From a virus, in the IMG/VR virus record IMGVR_UViG_3300017782_000247, positions 1 through 22,539 of that record: a stretch of DNA of 22,539 nt, one strand, 5' to 3'. Positions 14,053 to 20,540 of this stretch are shown piece by piece. The notes under the pieces were generated by a model that worked only from the letters and a program-made list of their open reading frames with translations, was not told the DNA's origin and ran no database searches. The translations under genes were made by a program, and so were the position numbers. Position 1 is the first letter of the stretch, and every line of letters starts with the position of its first letter.

Positions 14053-14916
14053 ATGTGTGTTGTAGTTGCAAAATATCTACCGGAATATGGTTGGGTTCTC
14101 GCAAAAAATAGAGATCGTAACTATAAGCCTGTTGTTTCTATTAAACAGTCAAATAGAAACGGTATACAAAGACTGTACATGCAAGATGATAAGACACGTT
14201 ATACTGAAGGTGTAAATGAATATGGCGTAGCTATTCTTTCTGCATCTATCATGGTCAAGAAAGATGAGAAAGAAGGTGTTGCTGCTGGTTCTGATGATCA
14301 ATCTGAAAGAACATATTATGCACCTGATGGTATCAGAATAAGAACTGCTCTCTTTAGAAAGACCGCAAAATCTGCGTTGAATACTCTCATTAAACTACAG
14401 ATTCCCGGCAATACACTTATTGCGGATGATAACGAATGCTATATTCTTGAAGGAGCATTTAAAGATTATCACACAACAAATAAGAAGTATGAGTACACTT
14501 TCAAAAAACTAAAAAAGACAGACGGTATCGTAAGAACTAATCACGGAATTGATATGCCTTGGGCTGGTTATCAGAACAATAAAGATAATCCGCACGAAAA
14601 AGCTTCTCGTAAGTCTTCAGAGACTCGGATGGCGATTGTCTTAAAACAATTAAAATCGATCAAGACACCAGAAGACATGCTACAAGTGCTTTCTTCCAGA
14701 CCAGAAAAAGATCCTCAGATGAACCCTATTCGTATGGATGAAAAAAGAAAGGCAATGAAGACTACAGGTCAATTGCTGTGTATTCCTAAAGAAAGAACCC
14801 TTCATTATCGCCCAACTTATTCTGAAATAACCCTTAAGAATTATAACACTCTTAATAATCAGAAAAGTAAGACATTTTTCGAAGTTATTTCCTCACGCAA
14901 ACTTTTTGATATTTGA
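14053..14916 (+). CDS. Ntn-hydrolase family amidohydrolase (choloylglycine hydrolase/penicillin-V-acylase-like)
   Basis: With the start at 14053 the protein has 287 residues and begins MCVVVAKYLPEYG, so removal of Met exposes Cys2 as N-terminal nucleophile. The motifs that follow fit the linear amide C-N hydrolase fold: WVLAKNRDRNY (N19, D21; compare 'GRN-x-D' in bile salt hydrolases), EGVNEYGVAILSAS (compare 'DG-N-E-GL'), NTLIADDNECYILEG and RTNHGIDMPWAG. Such enzymes cut small amides such as acyl-homoserine lactones, penicillin V or conjugated bile acids. The substrate is unknown here. The ATG at 14035 is in frame but would bury the Cys at residue 8. No signal peptide, so it acts in the cytoplasm or after lysis. 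Confidence 0.82.
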   Translation: MCVVVAKYLPEYGWVLAKNRDRNYKPVVSIKQSNRNGIQRLYMQDDKTRYTEGVNEYGVAILSASIMVKKDEKEGVAAGSDDQSERTYYAPDGIRIRTALFRKTAKSALNTLIKLQIPGNTLIADDNECYILEGAFKDYHTTNKKYEYTFKKLKKTDGIVRTNHGIDMPWAGYQNNKDNPHEKASRKSSETRMAIVLKQLKSIKTPEDMLQVLSSRPEKDPQMNPIRMDEKRKAMKTTGQLLCIPKERTLHYRPTYSEITLKNYNTLNNQKSKTFFEVISSRKLFDI

Positions 14917-14925
14917 GGATATAAA

Positions 14926-15492
14926 ATGATTAAAAAGATTCTATTTGTAATAGCGTTCTTCATGTTTCCTAACATTGCATTTTCACAAACTGATCCAATA
15001 GTAACTGAAAATTACACAGAGAGTACTGTTGATACAACATCAGAATCTACATCGACTATAATTTCAGCACCACCTTCTGCTATTTCACCAAGTATAAATT
15101 CTTCAAATTCAGACTTATGCACAATCGGAATTTCGGGGGCTGTGCAAACACAAATCCTTGGCATATCTGCTGGATCCACCATCAGAGACATGAACTGTGA
15201 AAAGCTTAAAAATGCTAAGACACTATATGATATGGGAATGAAGGTGGCAGCAGTATCAGTAATGTGCCAAGATCCTAGAATTTTTACAGCTATGATGGAT
15301 GCAGGTACACCATGCCCTATCGATGGAATGATTGGCGAACAGGCAAAGACTGAATGGGATAAGCCCATTAACCAAGAACGTAGACCAGACGCACGAAATA
15401 GTGGAGGCATTAATGTTGACCCGGACACTCGTACTACTCTCATCGGCAGTGCTGTTGTTGTTGGCATCTTGGCGTTGCTCTTGGGCGGATAG
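14926..15492 (+). CDS. Exported protein with C-terminal membrane anchor, marine phage family
   Basis: 188 residues. A clear signal peptide (MIKKILFVIAFFMFPNIAFS, cut before Q21) is followed by a Ser/Thr-rich low-complexity region (about 25-65), a conserved-looking core with five cysteines (LCTIGISGAVQT, DMNCEKLKNAKTLYDMGMKVAAVSVMCQ, GTPCPIDG) and a final hydrophobic segment TTLIGSAVVVGILALLLGG. I recall similar proteins in T4-like cyanophages, without known function. GAGGAT precedes the ATG, overlapping the previous stop. The last 80 bases are also read in another frame as the signal peptide of the next gene. Confidence 0.85.
   Translation: MIKKILFVIAFFMFPNIAFSQTDPIVTENYTESTVDTTSESTSTIISAPPSAISPSINSSNSDLCTIGISGAVQTQILGISAGSTIRDMNCEKLKNAKTLYDMGMKVAAVSVMCQDPRIFTAMMDAGTPCPIDGMIGEQAKTEWDKPINQERRPDARNSGGINVDPDTRTTLIGSAVVVGILALLLGG
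15403..15407 (+). promoter_or_regulatory. Shine-Dalgarno GGAGG that fixes the overlapping start at 15413
   Basis: GGAGG five bases before ATG 15413 and inside the upstream gene. It supports initiation within that gene in another frame, and so the overprinted signal peptide. Confidence 0.75.
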
Positions 15493-16327
15493 TATATATG
15501 GTGTAACAAACAACGCCGCACAAAATGCACTTTCTTGGTCAATGACTGGAGTGCTACCAGACTTTTCAGCACCAACAGTTACATTACAAGTAAATGGTGT
15601 TGTCTACTACTACGTTATGACAAAAGAAACAAATGATAATGCTAAGGTCTACGTGCGTAACGTAGATACGGTCAACGGTGGCTACATTTTTGAAGAGGTT
15701 GATGATTGGTCAGGATTACCAAGCAACTCAATTCAAAAGAATTTTAGGTTTACCGGAATACCGGGTGAGCAATGGGGACAGGGTAGTATTACTGTAGAAG
15801 GTGATGGAACTGTCACTGATCCTTCTATGACGTATTCATACAGAATGGATATCGCAGAAGATTCATTAATATGTATTAATCCTCTTTCAAATCCATCATG
15901 TCCCGGTTTTTTGGATGCTGTTTATAAATACCTAAACAGTATTACTGAGATAAACGCCGACAATGACCTTTACGAATACTGGCTAGAATTACAAGAAGAA
16001 AAAGGTGTTAAAAACGAAAGTGAAAACTTAGTTGTTTTAGAAGAATCAAACGATGAACTTCAAACACTTTTAATGACAGACCCTTCTGTTGGTGGATTGG
16101 TTGACCTAAAACAACAGAATAACACCTTTAAAGAACTTTCTAATATTACTCTAATTAATCCATATTATGATGTTGAGTTTGATAGTAATGAATATTCTGA
16201 TAAATATGAAATCGAAGATGAACAATTACCTGATAATAACAGGGCGTTGAGGCAACTGGCACGAAGTGCCAAATATTATTCTATGGTACGCTCTCAATAT
16301 GATAGAGAAGAATTAACCGGAGAATAA
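15413..16327 (+). CDS. Exported protein of unknown function whose signal peptide overlaps the upstream gene
   Basis: Starting at 15413 (GGAGG five bases upstream) gives 304 residues. The first 26 form a signal peptide: MLTRTLVLLSSAVLLLLASW then RCSWA, cut before DSIYG. An earlier ATG at 15332 would add 27 residues that hide the signal peptide and has no ribosome binding site. The mature protein starts with a beta-rich region (VTLQVNGVVYYYVMTKE, GSITVEGDGTVTDP), has two cysteines (ICINPLSNPSCPG) and ends in an acidic helical part with ALRQLARSAKYYSMV. It overlaps the previous gene by 80 bases. Function unknown; probably acts in the periplasm or at the cell surface. Confidence 0.83.
   Translation: MLTRTLVLLSSAVLLLLASWRCSWADSIYGVTNNAAQNALSWSMTGVLPDFSAPTVTLQVNGVVYYYVMTKETNDNAKVYVRNVDTVNGGYIFEEVDDWSGLPSNSIQKNFRFTGIPGEQWGQGSITVEGDGTVTDPSMTYSYRMDIAEDSLICINPLSNPSCPGFLDAVYKYLNSITEINADNDLYEYWLELQEEKGVKNESENLVVLEESNDELQTLLMTDPSVGGLVDLKQQNNTFKELSNITLINPYYDVEFDSNEYSDKYEIEDEQLPDNNRALRQLARSAKYYSMVRSQYDREELTGE
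15923..15930 (+). promoter_or_regulatory. Possible internal late promoter (TATAAATA)
   Basis: Exact match to the late box inside the preceding gene, about 400 bases before the pilin-like gene at 16331; it also encodes part of VYKYLN. It could give separate late expression of the pilin- and chaperone-like pair. A chance match is quite possible. Confidence 0.3.
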
Positions 16328-16330
16328 AAA

Positions 16331-16828
16331 ATGTTAAGAACTACTTTCATGCTATCTGCTATTTTTATAGCAGGAATTTCTAGTGCAGAAAATGTTCCGA
16401 TTACAGGAAACGTGTCCTCAAAATGTAGCATTTACACGGATACTGCTGGCGTATATGGAAACCCAACTCCCGATTCGTTAAGCACAGATCCTGTGGATGG
16501 AGGAATATTCCCTGTCGTTCGTTTCGACGTTACATCAGCAGACTATTATAAGGCTAAAGTTTCTTGGCCACAATCGTTTGCGTCTTCCCCAACTTTAACT
16601 GATGCTCTTAATTGGGACGGAGAAGTAACAGTATCACAGACATCTAATGCAGCACAATCTGGTTACGAAACTGATAAAGTTGAATACGAAAACGTAACTG
16701 AATATGATCTAACGCAGTCTGGTGCTGTATGGTTTCAGATCGATTCGGAAGTATCCTACGGTGCAGGAAAGTCTTTTCCGGGCGGTCAGTACTCTGCAAA
16801 TATAACCGCAGAGTGTATTGCAAAGTAA
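16331..16828 (+). CDS. Exported pilin-like / spore-coat-U-like beta protein
   Basis: 165 residues with a signal peptide (MLRTTFMLSAIFIAGISSA, cut before ENVP). The mature part looks like a small all-beta subunit: VPITGNVSSKCSIY at the start, alternating hydrophobic strands (VVRFDVTSADYYKAKVSW, GAVWFQIDSEVSYG) and a C-terminal strand YSANITAECIAK. One cysteine near each end fits the disulfide that links the first and last strands in fimbrial and CsuA/spore-coat-U domains. GGAG nine bases upstream is the ribosome binding site, and the stop overlaps the next ATG (TAATG). The pilin comparison is inference; the export signal is clear. Confidence 0.82.
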   Translation: MLRTTFMLSAIFIAGISSAENVPITGNVSSKCSIYTDTAGVYGNPTPDSLSTDPVDGGIFPVVRFDVTSADYYKAKVSWPQSFASSPTLTDALNWDGEVTVSQTSNAAQSGYETDKVEYENVTEYDLTQSGAVWFQIDSEVSYGAGKSFPGGQYSANITAECIAK

Positions 16829-17202
16829 TGAAGACCTTCATTGTAGCAGTGGTGACATTATTGATGTCTACTACCGCTAATGCCCATGAATGGACACCCA
16901 CTTATCCTAAATTTAGTCCATCCTTCCTAGAAGGCGTGGTTACAACAACTATGACTCTTTTTAATAAAAGAAAAGACATAGAATACTATGAGGTTTCTGT
17001 ATTTGACAAAGACTGGAAAACAATTCCTTTTGCGGCAAATTATAAAATAGTGAACGTACCATACTTAGGTCGTAAAACTATTAAAATTTACTTAAGAGAG
17101 ATAGATTGTGATCGTATTGAATACATATGTACGTCTTCTAAAAGAGTTTTAGAAGACAGCGTTTCATCTGGAATTGATTCTAGAATATGTTCAAAGGTGT
17201 AG
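16828..17202 (+). CDS. Exported small protein resembling the N-terminal domain of periplasmic pilus chaperones
   Basis: The start at 16828 overlaps the pilin-like stop (TAATG) and gives 124 residues with a signal peptide (MKTFIVAVVTLLMSTTANA, cut before HEW). The mature part has an Ig-like pattern: FLEGVVTTTMTLFNKRKDIEYYEVSVFDKDW, then NYKIVNVPYLGRKTIKIYLR (in part) and ICTSSKRV. This follows PapD-type first domains (a 'v.l.N.....y..q..v....' strand pair, then 'pp.....pg....vRv.l'). The second Ig domain of a true chaperone is absent. Coupling to the pilin-like gene supports a partner role. An 11-bp inverted repeat lies near its 3' end. Confidence 0.8.
   Translation: MKTFIVAVVTLLMSTTANAHEWTPTYPKFSPSFLEGVVTTTMTLFNKRKDIEYYEVSVFDKDWKTIPFAANYKIVNVPYLGRKTIKIYLREIDCDRIEYICTSSKRVLEDSVSSGIDSRICSKV
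17133..17157. repeat. Perfect 11-bp hairpin with 3-base loop in the chaperone-like gene
   Basis: Arms GTCTTCTAAAA (17133-17143) and TTTTAGAAGAC (17147-17157) around GAG. It lies 45 bases before the stop and about 50 bases before the next start. No T-run follows; an RNA stability or attenuation role is possible. Confidence 0.8.
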
Positions 17203-17204
17203 TT

Positions 17205-17639
17205 ATGAACAGATATAATTTTATTAAACTAATTTTATTGTCTCTAGTAATTATTTTGTTTTGGTCTTCTGTCTCATTTGGACAATCAAGTAGTTCTTTA
17301 AATCTATCGATACCGACTGCTCCGGGAAGTTACCAATCAGACAGATTCAAAGCTGGTGATCTAGACTGCACTAACGCAATTGGTTCTGCTACTAATTTAG
17401 AATTTGGCGTAACAGGAATTATTGGTAGAGGATATACAGATCCTCTGAATGGTTACGTTGACTCAAGGGTAGGTGACGTTGGTGTTTTTGCTCGAATTAT
17501 TATTCCATTAGGCAAAAAACCTAAGTCTAGAGTGGATTGCAACAGGCTATATGAACTTGAACTGCGAAAAAAGCAGCTTGAAGTAATGAGACTAGAACAA
17601 GAAATTCAACAACTTAGAGCCTTACAATTTCAAGGCTAA
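17205..17639 (+). CDS. Exported small protein with C-terminal coiled coil, marine phage family
   Basis: I prefer the ATG at 17205, two bases after the upstream stop, with AAAGGTG in front (144 residues); ATG 17187 is possible and adds six residues. The signal peptide ends at SVSFG before Q. The mature part has GDLDCTNAIGSATNLEFGVTG, VGVFARIIIPLGKKPKSRVDC and a helical C-terminus LRKKQLEVMRLEQEIQQLRAL that should form a coiled coil. Two cysteines could pair. The motif FARIIIPLG recalls outer-membrane-barrel-like strands, and related proteins occur in cyanophages as I recall. Function unknown. Confidence 0.8.
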   Translation: MNRYNFIKLILLSLVIILFWSSVSFGQSSSSLNLSIPTAPGSYQSDRFKAGDLDCTNAIGSATNLEFGVTGIIGRGYTDPLNGYVDSRVGDVGVFARIIIPLGKKPKSRVDCNRLYELELRKKQLEVMRLEQEIQQLRALQFQG

Positions 17640-17650
17640 TGGAGATAACT

Positions 17651-18094
17651 ATGTACGAATATAAATGCAAAATTCTTAAGGTGGTTGACGGTGATACTGT
17701 AGATATTGATATAGATCTTGGATTTGGTGTGTGGATGCACAAAGAAAGAGTTAGAATGATGGGTATTGATACCCCAGAATCTAGAACAAGAGACTTAGTA
17801 GAAAAACAATTTGGTCTAGCTAGTAAAGATAGACTAAAAGAAATTCTTCCCGTTGGGTCTTCTCAAATTCTAAAAACTGAAATTGATAGAAGTGGAGAAG
17901 ACGCAAAAGGTAAGTTTGGTCGTATCCTTGGCGACTTTTTGATTGAAGAAAAAAGAGCTACAGAAATCCTTATCGAAGAGGGTCATGCCGTTCCTTATCA
18001 TGGTCAGAGCAAGGATGACGTTCACGTACAGCATATGGCTAACAGAGAGCGTCTTATAAACGAAGGTAAAATAACTCTTGAAGGAGAAAAATAA
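17651..18094 (+). CDS. Staphylococcal-nuclease-type (thermonuclease) nuclease
   Basis: The start at 17651 (GGAG six bases upstream) gives 147 residues; an ATG at 17639 is in frame but lacks a site. All catalytic landmarks of the SNase family are present: VVDGDTVDI (D15, the calcium ligand), R35 in RVRMMGIDTPE, D40, T41, E43, and R91 in KFGRILGDF. It cleaves DNA and RNA in a calcium-dependent way in the family. There is no signal peptide, so unlike its exported neighbours it should stay in the cytoplasm. Plausible roles are host DNA breakdown or nucleotide scavenging. Confidence 0.92.
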   Translation: MYEYKCKILKVVDGDTVDIDIDLGFGVWMHKERVRMMGIDTPESRTRDLVEKQFGLASKDRLKEILPVGSSQILKTEIDRSGEDAKGKFGRILGDFLIEEKRATEILIEEGHAVPYHGQSKDDVHVQHMANRERLINEGKITLEGEK

Positions 18095-18324
18095 TGGAAA
18101 ATAAGAAAGAAATTCAACAGCCTATCGATATGCCAGAGGGCAAGATGGAGCTTTCGCTTAGAGTTCTGAGCAATGAACTAATTGGTATCAAGATGTCTGT
18201 CGATGATATGAAAATGAAATGGGTTATTATCGGAGTCGGTGCTATTGGTGCAATGCTTTGGGCAGCAGCAGCATTTGGTCCACAACTCACTTCTGCCTTT
18301 AGTAGCACAGGCTTAGGAGGCTAG
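18094..18324 (+). CDS. Small single-pass membrane protein
   Basis: 76 residues. A charged N-terminal half (residues 1-42) is followed by one hydrophobic segment WVIIGVGAIGAMLWAAAAF (about 43-61). The ATG overlaps the nuclease stop as TAATG. The pattern MELSLRVLSNELIGIKMSVDDMKMKW is familiar from marine T4-like phages. Size and topology would suit a holin-type or phage membrane accessory role, but nothing shows this directly. Confidence 0.78.
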   Translation: MENKKEIQQPIDMPEGKMELSLRVLSNELIGIKMSVDDMKMKWVIIGVGAIGAMLWAAAAFGPQLTSAFSSTGLGG

Positions 18325-18325
18325 T

Positions 18326-18655
18326 ATGGCCGGTAAAACATTACAACAAGATTCGATATATAATCAATTCGATGTTGATGGTGACGGTGTACTAACCGAC
18401 GAAGAAATGGCTAGAGGTGAGAAACTTATTCAGATTGAGAATGAAGATAAGAGACAAGACGCACAAAGAAACATGGCATGGTTTGCATTGGGTGGAATGT
18501 TACTTTATCCATTTGCAATTATCCTAGCTAGTGTCCTTGGATTTGAAGGTGCATCTGGTCTTTTGAAAGATATTGCACCTACATACTTTGTATCTGTTGC
18601 AGCTATTGTTGCTGCTTTCTATGGTAAAGAGGCTTTAACAGCAAACAAAAAATGA
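18326..18655 (+). CDS. Membrane protein with a perfect EF-hand, holin-like candidate
   Basis: 109 residues. Residues 16-27, DVDGDGVLTDEE, are a textbook calcium-binding EF-hand loop (D1, D3, D5, G6, hydrophobic 8, T9, E12). They are followed by a charged linker and two membrane segments (MAWFALGGMLLYPFAIILAS, about 50-69, and FVSVAAIVAAFYG, about 88-100). TAGGAGG five bases before the ATG is an almost ideal ribosome binding site, suggesting strong translation. A single EF-hand in front of two membrane helices could make the protein calcium-responsive. Holin or envelope sensor roles are speculative. Confidence 0.85.
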   Translation: MAGKTLQQDSIYNQFDVDGDGVLTDEEMARGEKLIQIENEDKRQDAQRNMAWFALGGMLLYPFAIILASVLGFEGASGLLKDIAPTYFVSVAAIVAAFYGKEALTANKK

Positions 18656-19275
18656 TTTCAATTTACGAAGATACAGAAGAAGATCTATATTGGAAAACTG
18701 CGGACCCAGATGAACTGTGGGTGGTGGATAAACTTATCCTATCACGTAAACTTGGTTACATCTGTGGTCCGGTAGGAACTGATGTTCCAGAGCCAAATCA
18801 TTATATTGTTAGACCATGTGTTAACGCACTCGGTCTTGGTCTTGGTGCTAAAAAACTTTGGATTGAAAAGTATACGTTAAACTTAAATGTTGGCCACTTT
18901 TGGTGTGAGTGGTTTGAGGGTAGACATCTATCAGTAGATTATGAGTACGGCCAACAGTCTCTTTGCGTAGAAGGAATTAAGTCAGAAGATACATTTGTTA
19001 AATGGGATCGATGGGTAAAGACAGACGATCAAGTACCTTTTCCTGAACTATTAGAAGAGTTTAAAGATAAGCCCAAAATAAACTGCGAATTTATTGGCGG
19101 AAAACTAATTGAGGTGCATTTTAGATCTAATCCTGATTTTCGCAAAAACATCTCAGAATTTATTCCTGTCTGGAAAGAACAACAAACATCTCCTCCAAAT
19201 GGGTATGATTACATAGAAGACCCTGACATTCATGATAGAATAGGAGCATTTGTGAAATGGCAGAAAAAGATTTAG
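18652..19275 (+). CDS. Conserved marine-phage protein, possibly ATP-grasp-like
   Basis: 207 residues; the ATG overlaps the previous stop (ATGA). I recognise a pattern common in marine T4-like phages: ELWVVDKLILSRKLGY, GPVGTDVPEPNHYIVRPCVNALGLG, GHFWCEWFEGRHLSVDYEYG and INCEFIGGKLIEVHFRSNPDF. The 'YIVRP...G.G' glycine-rich loop and the late 'C-E-F-I-G-x-K-L-I-E-V-H-x-R' acidic strand resemble the nucleotide- and metal-binding parts of ATP-grasp ligases, but the protein is shorter than most of them. If right, it would join a carboxylate to an amine or thiol using ATP. Confidence in that is low. Confidence 0.82.
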   Translation: MISIYEDTEEDLYWKTADPDELWVVDKLILSRKLGYICGPVGTDVPEPNHYIVRPCVNALGLGLGAKKLWIEKYTLNLNVGHFWCEWFEGRHLSVDYEYGQQSLCVEGIKSEDTFVKWDRWVKTDDQVPFPELLEEFKDKPKINCEFIGGKLIEVHFRSNPDFRKNISEFIPVWKEQQTSPPNGYDYIEDPDIHDRIGAFVKWQKKI

Positions 19276-19808
19276 GTGACGAATTAGAAAAATTAGAAGA
19301 TGGTATTGAGAATCTTAAAAACAAACAGTTTAAAATTCTCGGAATAAAAGTTACTGCAATTACTGCGGGTGCAGCATTTGGTGTTTTCAGTACTGTTATT
19401 GGTGGTCTTTATGGCGCATTCACTGTTTACAACGATTACATGGATATGAAAGATATGATAACAACATATGTTGCACCAGATCTTTCAGGTATCGAAGAGC
19501 AGCTTTCTGTTATTCAAGAACAAATGAATGCAACTGAAGATGCAGTTCTTCAGGCTACTGACTATGCCAGAGATATTAGAAATGATTTAAAGGGCGATGT
19601 TATCAGAGTAGAAGACTTGGTTGACCGTCTCAAAGATGACGTTAGATCATCCGAAAAAGAAATTAGAGAAATGATCGACTTGGCGGATCAAAGATTCGAC
19701 AACAAACGAGATCAGTTATATCAAGACACAGATAGAGAAATGAGAGAATTAGAAAGAAGAATGAACGATAAAATACAGATGTCGTTAGACAATCCACTTT
19801 CTAACTAA
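19257..19808 (+). CDS. Membrane-anchored coiled-coil protein
   Basis: 183 residues, overlapping the previous gene by 19 bases. An acidic N-terminus with a short helix (LEKLEDGIENLKNKQF) precedes one hydrophobic segment, about residues 28-55 (VTAITAGAAFGVFSTVIGGL and following). Residues about 75-178 are a long, highly charged helix with heptad-like spacing (VEDLVDRLKDDV, EMRELERRMNDKI), so a rod-like trimer or dimer is likely. It could form a spanin-like or envelope-spanning structure, but there is no lipobox or signal-arrest sequence of a known type. It ends in an 8-base overlap with a convergent gene. Confidence 0.83.
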   Translation: MAEKDLGDELEKLEDGIENLKNKQFKILGIKVTAITAGAAFGVFSTVIGGLYGAFTVYNDYMDMKDMITTYVAPDLSGIEEQLSVIQEQMNATEDAVLQATDYARDIRNDLKGDVIRVEDLVDRLKDDVRSSEKEIREMIDLADQRFDNKRDQLYQDTDREMRELERRMNDKIQMSLDNPLSN

Positions 19809-20061
19809 TAATTTTATTGATAAGATCTTCGAACTTCTCTACTTTATCTAATCTATCAGGCCAATAGATATAATCTTTTTCAGGATTCTTTTTTAGATTT
19901 GAGAGTAAAGGAGATATAGCGTTGTATAATTTGTTTAGCTTTTCTTCATACGTCGAAGCTGCAGATGATGCTTCTTCAGCTTCAGCAGTTGCCTTCTGAA
20001 ATGATTCTAGTTCAGATTCGTCTACCGCACTGAATCCAAAGTCAAAGAAATCATTAGACAT
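19801..20061 (-). CDS. Small conserved phage protein, helical
   Basis: 86 residues, starting FFDFGFSAVDESELE. An acidic N-terminus is followed by an Ala/Glu-rich helix (EAEEASSAASTYEEKLNKLYNAI) and the motif LLSNLKKNPEKDYIYWPDRLDKVEKF, which I recall in cyanophage genomes. It is probably dimeric through the helix. GGAG lies nine bases before the ATG. The convergent arrangement with the preceding plus-strand gene leaves no room for a terminator between them. Function unknown. Confidence 0.8.
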   Translation of the reverse strand: MSNDFFDFGFSAVDESELESFQKATAEAEEASSAASTYEEKLNKLYNAISPLLSNLKKNPEKDYIYWPDRLDKVEKFEDLINKIIS

Positions 20062-20101
20062 TACGTGTACTCCAGATAGAATAAAAAATTATTTTCTGAC
20101 A

Positions 20102-20509
20102 TTATGCCCATACTCTATATGGTGTAGCAGGATTAACACCATATGTAGTATCAAGTGCTTCAGCATCTACTCTTCTTGCATCACCAACAATGCGAAGATT
20201 TACATGCCAACCTGATTCAGCAGCCGTTTCAGGATATTCATTACCCTCAGAATCAGTAAGAGTAGCACCTGTTGGTTTGTAAATAGTGCCTATAATATCA
20301 AACGAATAACTTTCTGAATGCATAACCAAATATGCATCACCATCATTCTCCATGATAGGATCACCTGTTTCAGAATCAAACTGTAACATCCCATCACCAT
20401 CAACAGACTGCACTTGTGGCTGATAAAAGAAAGGTGCCAATGCAGTATTCATAGCAGCTTCATTTGTAAATTTAAAGTTAAAATCAGTTTTGATTACTTC
20501 TTCTGACAT
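20102..20509 (-). CDS. Hypothetical protein downstream of the adhesin
   Basis: 135 residues, not recognised. It begins with an amphipathic stretch (KTDFNFKFTNEAAMNTALAPFF) and has a beta-rich middle with DGDGMLQFDSETGDPIM and a C-terminal VNLRIVGDARRVDAEAL. It lies 31 bases after the partial adhesin on the same strand, with AGGAG about 11 bases before the ATG, further than ideal. Position suggests a fibre-associated or fibre chaperone protein. Its AT-rich composition is unlike the adhesin, so it likely belongs to the resident genome. Confidence 0.78.
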   Translation of the reverse strand: MSEEVIKTDFNFKFTNEAAMNTALAPFFYQPQVQSVDGDGMLQFDSETGDPIMENDGDAYLVMHSESYSFDIIGTIYKPTGATLTDSEGNEYPETAAESGWHVNLRIVGDARRVDAEALDTTYGVNPATPYRVWA

Positions 20510-20540
20510 TAGCTGGTTAGCTCCTGTAGTTGTGCATTAG

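Noticed and set aside
15012-15575. 187-codon open frame on the minus strand
   Set aside because: Antisense to an exported protein with a clear signal peptide and ribosome site, and opposite to all neighbours.
16199-16206. GATAAATA as a late promoter before the pilin-like gene
   Set aside because: One mismatch, inside a coding region, and AT-rich DNA makes such matches common.
16729-16827. Upstream extension of the chaperone-like gene
   Set aside because: It would bury the signal peptide that begins at 16828 and overlaps the pilin-like coding region.
20517-20537. Seven-codon mini frame (MHNYRS) between the adhesin and the 135-residue gene
   Set aside because: Too short to support; it may be chance in a short spacer.
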